DNA of 8,099 nt from Clostridiales bacterium (GTDB lineage Bacteria > Bacillota > Clostridia > Oscillospirales > Oscillospiraceae). Below, in pieces: positions 1 through 6,101 of the stretch; position 1 is the stretch's first letter, and each line of letters begins with the position of its first letter. The translations under genes and the position numbers were made by a program. The notes under the pieces are model-generated. The model did no database searches and was not told the origin of the DNA. It was given only the letters and a program-made list of their open reading frames with translations. The DNA lies in NCBI GenBank assembly GCA_021203685.1, contig JAJQAS010000283.1:4571-12669 (forward strand), in the 5' to 3' direction.

Positions 1-213
1 GACCTCGCCCTCCTGGGCGTAGAGCAGCTCCGCGCCGGGGTGCCAGTGGAGGGGGACGGTCTGAGCGCTTTGGCTGGGGCAGACCTGCACCAGCGCGGGG
101 CAGTGCTCCGGCAGTTCCATCCGCAGGAACAGGTCCCGGCGGATGTAGGGTGTGCCGCCCGGTTCCAGGAAGGAAACGATATGATTTTGAAACAGCTTTT
201 CCTCCGATGCCAT
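1..213 (-). CDS. Partial AraC-type regulator, N-terminal cupin domain
   Basis: Only the first 71 codons are present; the gene runs off the left edge. The N-terminus (MASEEKLFQNHIVSF) leads into a stretch with the cupin signature H56-W-H58-P-G-A-E62 followed by LLYAQEGEV. This matches the effector-binding cupin half of AraC-family regulators, where the HxH...E pattern is common and a helix-turn-helix DNA-binding domain normally follows at the C-terminus. That second domain lies outside the window, so a stand-alone cupin protein is also possible. The ATG at 213 is supported by a GAGG ribosome site 8 nt upstream and by an extended -10 promoter at 257-265. The gene appears to be transcribed separately from the genes to its right. 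The effector and targets cannot be read from the sequence. Confidence 0.75.
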   Translation of the reverse strand, partial: MASEEKLFQNHIVSFLEPGGTPYIRRDLFLRMELPEHCPALVQVCPSQSAQTVPLHWHPGAELLYAQEGEV

Positions 214-256
214 GAAAATCGCCTCTTTGCTCCGCGCAGGGTATATATCTATCCTA

Positions 257-265
257 ACTATAGCA
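257..265 (-). promoter_or_regulatory. Extended -10 promoter for the cupin/AraC-type gene
   Basis: Read on the minus strand the site is TGC-TATAGT, an extended -10 element about 44 nt upstream of the start codon at 213. No good -35 hexamer is seen at 17-18 nt, which is acceptable for an extended -10 promoter. The same GTGCTATA(A/G)T arrangement occurs at the promoter at 5817-5846. Confidence 0.5.
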
Positions 266-284
266 CAAAGAAAGGGGAAAGTAC

Positions 285-315
285 AGGTTTTTTTGCCTTT
301 TCAGGGGAAAAACCT
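285..315 (-). terminator. A/T-rich inverted repeat, possible weak terminator
   Basis: The arms AGGTTTTT (285-292) and AAAAACCT (308-315) are perfectly complementary, with a small CCT/AGG stem inside the loop. The structure lies between the 59-residue gene (ends at 340) and the promoter of the cupin gene, where a terminator would be expected. The stem is A/T-rich and no clean U-tract follows the hairpin, so the call is weak. Confidence 0.3.
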
Positions 316-339
316 TTTGCACGGGGGAAAAGAGGGCGT

Positions 340-519
340 TCACGCCATGCTGTAGTCGAACATCACCCGCTGTACCCGGCAGCCCTGGGAGACCTCGTCG
401 GGCAGCAGGGCCAGGGCCACCATGATCGGCTCGGCGGCGGGGTCGGACGCCCGGCGCAGCCAGGCGTAGTCGCCGTCGATTTTCAGGACGGTGTAGAAAA
501 TAGGATCAGAGAATGCCAT
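340..519 (-). CDS. Small conserved-looking protein of unknown function, 59 aa
   Basis: I do not recognise this gene with certainty. The 59-residue protein begins MAFSDPIFYTVLKIDGDYAW and contains an IDGDYAWL segment near residues 14-21 and ALLPDEVSQGCRV near residues 36-48. That layout (a 'xxGDxA.L' strand, then 'LLP..V..G..V') resembles small beta-barrel proteins of the DUF3006 type, but this is a by-eye resemblance only. No signal peptide or membrane segment is visible. The ATG at 519 is decided by a perfect AAGGAGG site 6 nt upstream, which is strong evidence that the frame is translated. The ribosome site starts only about 8 nt after the U-tract of the purA terminator and no separate promoter is evident, so expression may depend on terminator read-through. 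The protein probably acts in the cytoplasm. Confidence 0.7.
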   Translation of the reverse strand: MAFSDPIFYTVLKIDGDYAWLRRASDPAAEPIMVALALLPDEVSQGCRVQRVMFDYSMA

Positions 520-538
520 AATATTCCTCCTTGTAAAT

Positions 539-574
539 AAAAAACCTTGCCCGGAAGAGATGCTCCGGGCAAGG
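539..574 (-). terminator. Intrinsic terminator of purA
   Basis: Read on the minus strand, an 11-bp perfect stem, CCTTGCCCGGA (574-564) paired with TCCGGGCAAGG (555-545), closes an 8-nt loop. Six T residues (544-539) follow directly. It starts 11 nt after the purA stop codon and is a textbook Rho-independent terminator. Confidence 0.93.
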
Positions 575-585
575 CGAAAATGAAA

Positions 586-1872
586 TCAGGAACGGCGGAA
601 CGTCATCTCGTGGCGTTTCGGCCCGGTGGAGACCATGGTGATGGGGGCGTCGATCTGGCTCTCCAGGAAGTCCACGTATTTTTTGGCGTTCTCCGGCAGA
701 GCGTCATAGTCGGTGATGCCCCGGATGTCGGTCTTCCAGCCGGGGAGAACGGTGAACACCGGCTTGGCCCGCTCCAGCGCGCTGGGGACGGGGAAGGTGG
801 TGGTCACCTGACCGTCGATCTCGTAGCCGGTGACCACGGGGATCTCGTCCAGGTAGCCCAGCACGTCCAGGCAGGTCAGGGCCACCTGGGTCGCGCCCTG
901 AACCATGCAGCCGTACTTGGTGGCCACGGCGTCGAACCAGCCCACCCGGCGGGGCCGCCCGGTGGTGGCGCCGAACTCGCCCTTGTCGCCGCCCCGGCGG
1001 CGCAGCTCATCGCCCGCGTCACCCAGCAGCTCGGAGACAAACGGCTCCGTCTTGGCCCCCACGCAGGAGGAATAGGCTTTGGTGACGGCGATGACGTCCT
1101 CGATGGAGGTGGGCGGCACACAGGCCCCCACGCAGCCGAAGCCCGCCAGGGTGTGGGAGGAGGTAGTCATGGGGAAGATGCCCAGGTCGGGGTCCTTCAT
1201 GGAACCCAGCTGCCCCTCCAGCAGGATGGACTTGCCCTCCCGCAGGGCCTGGTGGACGAAGGTGACCGCGTCCCCCACGTAGGGACGCACCAACTCCCGG
1301 TACTCCATCAGCTGGTCAAACAGCTCGTTGGCGTTCAGGGTGGGCTTGTGGTAGAGGTACTGGAACATGACGTTCTTCCGTTCCACGGCGGCATTCAGCC
1401 GCTGGCGCAGCCGCTCCTCGTCGAACAGATCGCAGACCTGGATGCCGGTCTTGGCGTATTTGTCGGAATAGAAGGGGGCGATGCCCGACTTGGTGGAGCC
1501 GAAGGCCTTGCCGCCCAGCCGCTCCTCCTCATAGGTGTCCTGCAAAATATGGTAGGGCATCAGCAGCTGCGCCCGCTCGGAGACGATCAGGTTGGGGGCG
1601 GGGACGCCCTGGGCGGTAATGTCCTTCAGCTCGTTCACCAGCCGCTGGATGTCCAGCGCGACACCGTTGCCGATGATATTGGTGATATGGGGATAGAAGG
1701 AGCCGGAGGGGAGGATGTGCAGCGCAAAGCGGCCATACTCGTTGATGATGGTGTGGCCCGCGTTGGCGCCGCCCTGGAACCGGATGACAACATCGGATTC
1801 CTCCGCCAGCATATCGGTGATTTTCCCTTTGCCCTCGTCGCCCCAGTTTGCGCCTACGATTGCTTTTACCAT
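586..1872 (-). CDS. purA: Adenylosuccinate synthetase, divergent clade
   Basis: PurA catalyses the GTP-dependent condensation of IMP with aspartate to adenylosuccinate, the first committed step to AMP; it is cytoplasmic. The 428-residue length is normal for the family. The N-terminus carries the phosphate-binding loop GDEGKGK (residues 11-17, with the catalytic Asp at 12) and FQGGANAGHT with the catalytic His at 40; TTGRPRRVGW lies near residues 303-312. Several usually rigid motifs differ. The family pattern EGAQG...D.D.GTYP.VTSSN appears here as EGQLGSMKDPDLGIFPMTTSSH (given as motif, residues about 219-240). The usual G-T-T-G-x-G-I-G-P is GSTKSGIAP. The position of the IMP-contacting Arg (DK.AR in typical enzymes) reads DKYAK. 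The start MVKAIVG is supported by AGGAGA 9 nt upstream. The gene has its own promoter, a structured leader and a terminator, so it is a single-gene unit. Confidence 0.96.
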   Translation of the reverse strand: MVKAIVGANWGDEGKGKITDMLAEESDVVIRFQGGANAGHTIINEYGRFALHILPSGSFYPHITNIIGNGVALDIQRLVNELKDITAQGVPAPNLIVSERAQLLMPYHILQDTYEEERLGGKAFGSTKSGIAPFYSDKYAKTGIQVCDLFDEERLRQRLNAAVERKNVMFQYLYHKPTLNANELFDQLMEYRELVRPYVGDAVTFVHQALREGKSILLEGQLGSMKDPDLGIFPMTTSSHTLAGFGCVGACVPPTSIEDVIAVTKAYSSCVGAKTEPFVSELLGDAGDELRRRGGDKGEFGATTGRPRRVGWFDAVATKYGCMVQGATQVALTCLDVLGYLDEIPVVTGYEIDGQVTTTFPVPSALERAKPVFTVLPGWKTDIRGITDYDALPENAKKYVDFLESQIDAPITMVSTGPKRHEMTFRRS

Positions 1873-1890
1873 GGTGAAAATTCTCCTTTT

Positions 1891-1990
1891 GCGCTCCGGT
1901 CGGGCCGGAACGCCTGTGATCTGCGAAGAACGCGCGGGGAAACCCGCCGCCGCCTCGCAGCAGCCTGTCCCGCACAGTCGCCGGAACAGG
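1891..1990 (-). promoter_or_regulatory. Hairpin-rich 5' leader of purA
   Basis: With transcription starting near 1994, the purA leader is about 120 nt and can fold into three consecutive hairpins. First, 1990-1983 pairs with 1971-1964 (8 bp, one G-U), right at the RNA 5' end. Second, 1960-1953 pairs with 1928-1921, with an inner 5-bp stem (1947-1943 with 1938-1934) and a four-base loop. Third, 1913-1905 pairs with 1899-1891 (9 bp, one G-U, 5-nt loop) and ends 3 nt before the AGGAGA ribosome site. None is followed by a U-tract, so transcription termination is not suggested; control of translation or RNA stability is possible. I do not recognise a known riboswitch class. Confidence 0.45.
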
Positions 1991-2000
1991 ACACAAGCCT

Positions 2001-2029
2001 ATTATACGGAAAAAGCCGCGTGATTGCAA
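2001..2029 (-). promoter_or_regulatory. purA promoter
   Basis: On the minus strand, TTGCAA (2029-2024) and a perfect TATAAT (2006-2001) are separated by exactly 17 nt, a strong sigma-A-type promoter. It lies between the end of the thioesterase gene and purA and predicts a start of transcription near 1994. Confidence 0.85.
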
Positions 2030-2067
2030 GGGCGTATGGGGAATTTATGACGCTTTCCCCGGTTTGG

Positions 2068-2460
2068 TCAATTTTTCTTCTTGCTCTGGCAGCGGCTGAG
2101 AAAGCGGTCGTTCCAAATCAGGCAGCGCTGCTGCTGGCAGCGGCCAATGACCCCCGCCTCGTCGTAGGCGGTGACGGAGAAGGTCAGCTTTTTGCCCTCC
2201 ACGGCCACCAGCTCGCTTTCCGCCCACACCTTCATGCCCACCGGGGTGGGGGAGACGTGGGTCAGCTCCATCCCTGTGCCCACGCTGCCCTGGTTTTCCG
2301 CCAGGGCGTCTTTCAGGCTGTTGCAGGCGGCCTCTTCCATCAGCGCCAGCATCCAGGGGGTGCCGTAGACGGGGAGAGAGCCGGAGCCGCAGGCGGCGGC
2401 GGTCTTTTCGGTGGTGACTGTGGCCTCCGCCCGGCCCTTCAAACCAATGGTGATGCTCAT
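2068..2460 (-). CDS. FlK-like hotdog-fold acyl-CoA thioesterase
   Basis: A 130-residue single-domain protein with the hotdog thioesterase pattern. It closely follows fluoroacetyl-CoA thioesterase FlK of Streptomyces cattleya. The segment YGTPWMLALMEEAA supplies T34 and E42, and VGTGMELTHVSPTPVGM supplies G61 and H68. These sit exactly 8 positions before the FlK residues T42, E50, G69 and H76 (family knowledge), so the whole catalytic set is kept with unchanged spacing. The later KKLTFSVTAYDEAGVIGRC segment also matches the family. The protein probably hydrolyses a short acyl-CoA or similar thioester in the cytoplasm; the true substrate is unknown, and fluoroacetate itself is unlikely in this setting. 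Its ATG overlaps the stop codon of the lipoprotein gene (ATGA, 2457-2460), and AAGGAGA lies 9 nt upstream, implying translational coupling. No terminator with a U-tract follows before the purA promoter. Confidence 0.88.
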   Translation of the reverse strand: MSITIGLKGRAEATVTTEKTAAACGSGSLPVYGTPWMLALMEEAACNSLKDALAENQGSVGTGMELTHVSPTPVGMKVWAESELVAVEGKKLTFSVTAYDEAGVIGRCQQQRCLIWNDRFLSRCQSKKKN

Positions 2461-3755
2461 GTGGATGCGTCTCCTTCCTCAGTTTCCGTTTCCCCGTCGC
2501 TGTCGGTGGACTGGCCCATCAGCTGCGTCCAGCGCTGGTTGACCAGCTCCCGGTTCTCGGCGGAGAAGGTGGTGATGATCTGGGTGCCCTCCAGAATGCT
2601 CTCGTCCGGGTAGGCCACGGGGTTGCTGCTCCAGTAGTCGTCCAGCTTCTCGATGGCCGTGTCGGAGGTGAGGGAGTATTTGGAGTAAACAGCGTTTTTG
2701 GCCAGGTTGGTGGCGCTGCACATATAATTGATGAACTCCATGGCCTCCTCGCTGCACTGGCTGTCCGCCGCCACGGCGTAGCCGAAGGTGATGCGGCAGG
2801 TGCCGCCGGAGGGGATGAGGAAGGCCAGGTTGGCGTTTTCGCTCATCATGGACAGGGCGTCGCCGGAGAAGCAGGGGTACAGGGCGGCCCGGTCGTTTTG
2901 CATCAGGATGAAGGCGTCCCGGTTGGAGTACTCCGCCACCAGCGACTGCTGCTCCTCCAGCTTGTCAAAGGCGGCGTTCAGGGTGGATTCTTTGGTGGCG
3001 TTGGGGTACTTCTCCAGCGAGAGCAGGGCCACGCTCAGGGTGTCCCGCAGGCTGTCCGGCATGATGATCTGCCCGGCGTAGGTCTCGTCCCACAGGTCGT
3101 CCCAGGAGGTCAGCTGCTCCTCCACCAGCTGGGTGTTCCACAGCAGCCCCAGCATCCCCCACATGGTGGTGACGGTGTAACGGCTGTCGGGGTCGTAGTC
3201 CAGCCCGGTGTATTCCTCGTTGATGTTGTCCCCGTTGGTGACAAGAGAGGTGTCCAGTTCCAGCAGCAGGTCGTTTTCGATCAGCTCGCCCAGGGTGGCT
3301 CCGTCGGTCAAAATCACATCGTAGACGGCGGCCTCGTACTCAATTTCACCAACGCTGGCGTCGCCGTTTTTGGCGGCCTTCTCCTCCGCTTCCGCGATGG
3401 AGGTGTCCCGGGTGGACTGCAAAATTTCCACCAGAGTCATGCCGTTGTAGGGGTCGTCGTAGGGGTCCTTCTCATCGTCGCTGACGGGGGAAAGGGCTTC
3501 CTGAATGGCGGACGCGGCTGTCTGGGTGCTGGTGTCCTCGAACAGCGTTTCCTCTTCCGCCTCCGGCGTGCGGGAGCCGGTGACATAGGTGACCTCGATG
3601 CCCGTCTCCTCGGTGAAGGCGTCGATGAGGGTATGGGAGATGTAGTCGCCGTCGGCGTAGACGGTGAAGGTGTGTTTCTCGCCGCAGCCGGTCAGGCAGG
3701 CGCACAGCAATGCCGTCAGGCACAGTAACAGGGAAAATTGCAGGGGTTTTCGCAT
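2457..3755 (-). CDS. PotD-like ABC substrate-binding lipoprotein, orphan
   Basis: A 432-residue extracytoplasmic solute-binding protein of the spermidine/putrescine (PotD) type. The signal peptide MRKPLQFSLLLCLTALLC ends in the lipobox L21-T-G-C24, so the mature protein would be lipid-anchored at the outer face of the membrane. Family-like segments are YDVILTDGATLGELIENDLL (residues about 135-154), MWGMLGLLWNT, YPCFSGDALSMMSENANL and MEFINYMCSATNLAKNA. The start at 3755 is chosen over an upstream ATG (3830) because it places the signal peptide at the N-terminus and has AAGGAG 7 nt upstream. Between residues about 62 and 132, where PotD has only a short link, there is a long acidic insertion rich in Glu, Asp, Ala and Thr; the C-terminus is also acidic. 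No permease or ATPase gene lies nearby. It sits 19 nt after the pseudouridine synthase stop and is in the same operon. The ligand is unknown; polyamine binding is a family-based guess. Confidence 0.87.
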   Translation of the reverse strand: MRKPLQFSLLLCLTALLCACLTGCGEKHTFTVYADGDYISHTLIDAFTEETGIEVTYVTGSRTPEAEEETLFEDTSTQTAASAIQEALSPVSDDEKDPYDDPYNGMTLVEILQSTRDTSIAEAEEKAAKNGDASVGEIEYEAAVYDVILTDGATLGELIENDLLLELDTSLVTNGDNINEEYTGLDYDPDSRYTVTTMWGMLGLLWNTQLVEEQLTSWDDLWDETYAGQIIMPDSLRDTLSVALLSLEKYPNATKESTLNAAFDKLEEQQSLVAEYSNRDAFILMQNDRAALYPCFSGDALSMMSENANLAFLIPSGGTCRITFGYAVAADSQCSEEAMEFINYMCSATNLAKNAVYSKYSLTSDTAIEKLDDYWSSNPVAYPDESILEGTQIITTFSAENRELVNQRWTQLMGQSTDSDGETETEEGDAST

Positions 3756-3774
3756 AAATACGCTCCTTTTTTGC

Positions 3775-4764
3775 TTAGAACCAGGGAGGGATACGGGACA
3801 AATCGAAGCCGGGGAACAGCTCCTGGACAAAGTCGATATGGTTCACCTGCCAGTGTTTGCCGTTCAGGTATTCCAGCTCTCCCGCCGGGGTGGTGAACCG
3901 GAATTGGAGAGACCAGCTCCACAGGGCCTGCCCTTTCTTGTGCCAGCGGCGGTTGACCGCCTCCTGGCCGTACTTGCCGTCCCCCAGCAGGGGGTGGCCA
4001 GTGTAGGCCAGCTGCGCCCGGATTTGATGGGTGCGCCCGGTGATGAGGTCACACTCCACCAGAGAGAGGCCGTTCTGTACCGTCAGCGTGCGGTATTTGG
4101 TGATGGCGGTCCGTGCGCCGGGGGCGGGTTTGGCGGTGACGTAGACCTGTTTTTTCTGCTCGTCCCGGCGCAGCCAGGATTTCAGCGTGCCGTCAGGTGG
4201 GCGCAGTTGGCCCACCGCCGCGCAGAGGTAACGCTTGGTCAGTTCCCGGTCCCGGATCTTTTGGTTCATCACCCGCAGGGCCTCGGCGGTCTTGGCGGCG
4301 ATGACGATGCCGCCGGTGTTCCGGTCAATGCGGTTGCAGAGGGCGGGGGAGAAGGCGTTTTCCCTGCGGGGGTCCCACTCCTTCTTCTGGTACAGGTAGG
4401 CCAGAATGTGGTTGATGAGGGTGTTGACCTGCTCGGTCTCGTCGGCGTGAACCACCATGCCGGGGGCCTTGTTGACCAGCAGGATCTGGTCGTCCTCGTA
4501 GAGGATGTCCAGCCGGGGGCTGGCGATTTTCAAAAAGGCGTTCTCCGGGGTGGGGGTGTCGAAAAACTCGTCGTTGATGTAGAGCTGGAGGGTGTCGCCC
4601 ACCGCCAGCCGGGCGTCCCGCTCGGTGCGCTTGCCGTTGCGCTTGACGCGCTTGAGGCGGATGTACTTTTGGGCCAGCGCCGCAGGCAGCAGCGGGACGG
4701 TTTTGGCCAGCCAGCGGTCCACCCGCTGGCCTGCGTCGTTGGGGCCTATGGTAAATTCTTTCAT
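3775..4764 (-). CDS. RluA-family pseudouridine synthase with S4 domain
   Basis: This enzyme isomerises specific uridines in RNA, probably 23S rRNA, to pseudouridine in the cytoplasm. The 329-residue protein has an N-terminal S4-like RNA-binding region (about residues 10-58, including QRVDRWLAK and KRVKRNGKR). The catalytic domain follows, with the start motif ILYEDDQILLVNKAPGMVVH, the catalytic loop NRIDRNTGG (Asp147), and the later motifs LTKRYLCAAVG, LITGRTHQIRAQLA and GHPLLGDGKYG. The order and length fit RluC/RluD-type enzymes of Firmicutes; the target site cannot be assigned. The ATG at 4764 is preferred to an in-frame GTG at 4773 because AGGTG lies 6 nt before the ATG and would overlap the GTG. 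The gene lies 49 nt after the ADP-ribosylglycohydrolase stop, with no terminator between, and 19 nt before the lipoprotein gene. Confidence 0.93.
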   Translation of the reverse strand: MKEFTIGPNDAGQRVDRWLAKTVPLLPAALAQKYIRLKRVKRNGKRTERDARLAVGDTLQLYINDEFFDTPTPENAFLKIASPRLDILYEDDQILLVNKAPGMVVHADETEQVNTLINHILAYLYQKKEWDPRRENAFSPALCNRIDRNTGGIVIAAKTAEALRVMNQKIRDRELTKRYLCAAVGQLRPPDGTLKSWLRRDEQKKQVYVTAKPAPGARTAITKYRTLTVQNGLSLVECDLITGRTHQIRAQLAYTGHPLLGDGKYGQEAVNRRWHKKGQALWSWSLQFRFTTPAGELEYLNGKHWQVNHIDFVQELFPGFDLSRIPPWF

Positions 4765-4813
4765 GTGTTGCACCTGGGTTGAGGGTTGGTGTTTCGTTAC
4801 ATGCCAGCTCCTG

Positions 4814-5761
4814 TTAGGGGAGGTATTGTTCTATCATGTCCTTCCGGGCGAGAACAGTTATCCACTCGGTGGGGATATCGTTCATCCCATAGGCCAGACC
4901 GGCCAGTCCGCCGGCAATGGCCGCTGTGGTGTCGGTGTCGTCGCCCAGATTCACGGCTTTCAGCACACAGTCCCGGTAGTTCTCCGTGTTCAGCAGGCAC
5001 CAGAGGGAGGCTTCCAGCGAATCCACCACATAGCCGCCGCTGTTGACCTGTTCAACGGGGGCCGCCGCCCACGCCGACGGGTCAACGATGCGGTCCCACG
5101 CCGCCAGATGCTCCGCGAACTGCGGCTGTTTGGCGTACCAGTCCAGGGCTGCCGCGGTCCCGGTGGAAATGGCGTTGGGCAAAATGGCGCCATCCAGCAG
5201 GCGCGCCGCGATGTTCAGATAAATGCCGCAGGCGGACTGCGCGATGGGGTGGCGGTGGGTCAGCCCGGAAATGGTGTGGATCAGGGCCATTGCCTCGTCA
5301 GATGCGGTCAGGTCGGAACCGTAAAGGGGGTACAAATACGAAATCAAAGGTAAAATGCGCATCAGAGAGCCGTTCCCGTTGCTCTGCAGACTGTTGCCGC
5401 CGCAAAGCTCCGCCGGCGTGCCGTGCTGGTAACGGGAAATGGCCTGTATACAGGTGTGGCCGCAGTCAAAGCACTCTTCATAGGGGGTATATACACCGTC
5501 AAAGACCCAGGTGGCAAACCGCTGCATGATGTCGTCGCAGTCGATGTCGCCCCGCTCCTGCATACTGGCCATCAGACACAACGCCATGCTGCTGTCATCC
5601 GACCAGGTGCCTGTCGGCTGGCGGTGAGGGCCGCCGCTTCTCATCCCGGTGACAGGATTTTTTTCCAAATTTGCGCGGGCAGAGAACTCCACCGGCACAC
5701 CCAGCGCATCCCCCACAAACAGACCATAGATTCCCGATTTGTATTGTTCAGGCAGAAACAT
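4814..5761 (-). CDS. ADP-ribosylglycohydrolase-family protein (DraG/ARH-like)
   Basis: A 315-residue cytoplasmic protein of the DraG/ARH family, Mg-dependent hydrolases that remove ADP-ribose from proteins or small molecules. All expected motifs are present: GDALGVPVEF (residues 18-26), the first metal-binding motif TWSDDSSM (D55, D56), NGNGSLMR (128-135), THRHP (168-172), and the second metal-binding motif NLGDDTDTTAAIAGG (D274, D275, D277, T278). The metal site therefore looks complete and the enzyme is probably active. The length is normal for the family and no signal peptide is seen. The ATG at 5761 has an AGGAGG site 7 nt upstream and a good extended -10 promoter at 5817-5846. It is the first gene of the likely operon and diverges from the repeat-protein gene. 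No ADP-ribosyltransferase is visible in the window, so the substrate is open. Confidence 0.93.
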   Translation of the reverse strand: MFLPEQYKSGIYGLFVGDALGVPVEFSARANLEKNPVTGMRSGGPHRQPTGTWSDDSSMALCLMASMQERGDIDCDDIMQRFATWVFDGVYTPYEECFDCGHTCIQAISRYQHGTPAELCGGNSLQSNGNGSLMRILPLISYLYPLYGSDLTASDEAMALIHTISGLTHRHPIAQSACGIYLNIAARLLDGAILPNAISTGTAAALDWYAKQPQFAEHLAAWDRIVDPSAWAAAPVEQVNSGGYVVDSLEASLWCLLNTENYRDCVLKAVNLGDDTDTTAAIAGGLAGLAYGMNDIPTEWITVLARKDMIEQYLP

Positions 5762-5774
5762 AGAAATCCCTCCT

Positions 5775-5789
5775 GTAACTTCTTGTTAC
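5775..5789 (-). repeat. Short inverted repeat in the ADP-ribosylglycohydrolase leader
   Basis: GTAAC (5775-5779) and GTTAC (5785-5789) form a perfect 5-bp dyad with a 5-nt centre. On the minus-strand RNA it ends directly before the AGGAGG site, so a hairpin could touch ribosome access. It is short enough to be chance. Confidence 0.3.
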
Positions 5790-5816
5790 CATTCGGTTTC
5801 ATTTTGTCATATTTCT

Positions 5817-5846
5817 ATTATAGCACAGCGCCACACCCTTTTGCAA
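5817..5846 (-). promoter_or_regulatory. Promoter of the ADP-ribosylglycohydrolase operon
   Basis: On the minus strand, TTGCAA (5846-5841) lies 18 nt upstream of a perfect TATAAT (5822-5817). The -10 is preceded by TGC, giving an extended element. The -35 hexamer is identical to that of the purA promoter. The predicted leader is about 45-50 nt. Confidence 0.8.
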
Positions 5847-6014
5847 TGGAGAAAACGCCGGAAACCGGGACAGCAACCCCCGGAATCCCCCCAAAAGGAC
5901 GGAAAAAGCGCCGCCGGAAGGGGAGGGGAGGAGTGACACTGTCTCCCACTGACGGAGTCTCCCGGTTTTTTCCGGGGCAGAAAAACGGTTTTCGTACAAG
6001 GTGCCTCTTTCTTT

Positions 6015-6044
6015 TTGGGGGAAGATGTGAGATAATACTACAAT
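6015..6044 (+). promoter_or_regulatory. Candidate promoter of the repeat-protein gene
   Basis: TTGGGG (6015-6020) is 18 nt upstream of TACAAT (6039-6044). An alternative is GATAAT at 6031-6036 preceded by TGA, an extended -10 without a clear -35. Either would start transcription about 50-60 nt before the start codon at 6102. The -35 is poor, so the gene may be weakly expressed or need an activator. Confidence 0.4.
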
Positions 6045-6101
6045 ACTGCCGCATGGCCTGTGCGGCACTGTGCAAAGATTCTGTCCGGGAGGAGGACACG
6101 C

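Larger units (their letters stand above)
5762..6101. other. Divergent intergenic region
   Basis: This 340-nt stretch separates the ADP-ribosylglycohydrolase gene (leftward) from the repeat-protein gene (rightward). It holds the leftward promoter (5817-5846), a small dyad near the leftward ribosome site (5775-5789), a weak rightward promoter (6015-6044) and a purine-rich GGGGAGGGG tract near 5919-5930. A direct repeat GTCTCCC occurs at 5941-5947 and 5958-5964, and a short palindrome CCCGG-T6-CCGGG at 5961-5976. The last two could be regulator sites but nothing identifies a regulator. I see no convincing gene or RNA here. Confidence 0.6.

Noticed and set aside
1873..2000. A purine (guanine-type) riboswitch in the purA leader
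   Set aside because: The leader forms consecutive hairpins and not the three-way junction with its conserved loop sequences, and no terminator or anti-terminator switch is seen.
2038..2060. Inverted repeat TTCCCC/GGGGAA after the thioesterase gene as a terminator
   Set aside because: The stem is only 6 bp with an 11-nt loop, and no U-tract follows on the minus strand. Read-through into purA therefore remains possible.
547..2613. A 688-codon plus-strand open frame opposite purA and the thioesterase gene
   Set aside because: It is antisense to two clearly recognisable genes and has no family motifs. It is a GC-driven shadow frame; the same applies to the plus-strand frames at 2898-3728 and 3664-4782.
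3756..3830. Upstream ATG extending the lipoprotein by 25 residues
   Set aside because: The extension would overlap the end of the pseudouridine synthase gene and place polar residues before the signal peptide. The ATG at 3755 has AAGGAG 7 nt upstream.
4765..4773. GTG start for the pseudouridine synthase
   Set aside because: The GTG overlaps the AGGTG ribosome-site-like sequence that serves the ATG at 4764, and it has no ribosome site of its own.
5961..5976. CCCGG-T6-CCGGG palindrome as a terminator
   Set aside because: The T residues are in the loop, not after the stem, and neither flanking gene ends there.
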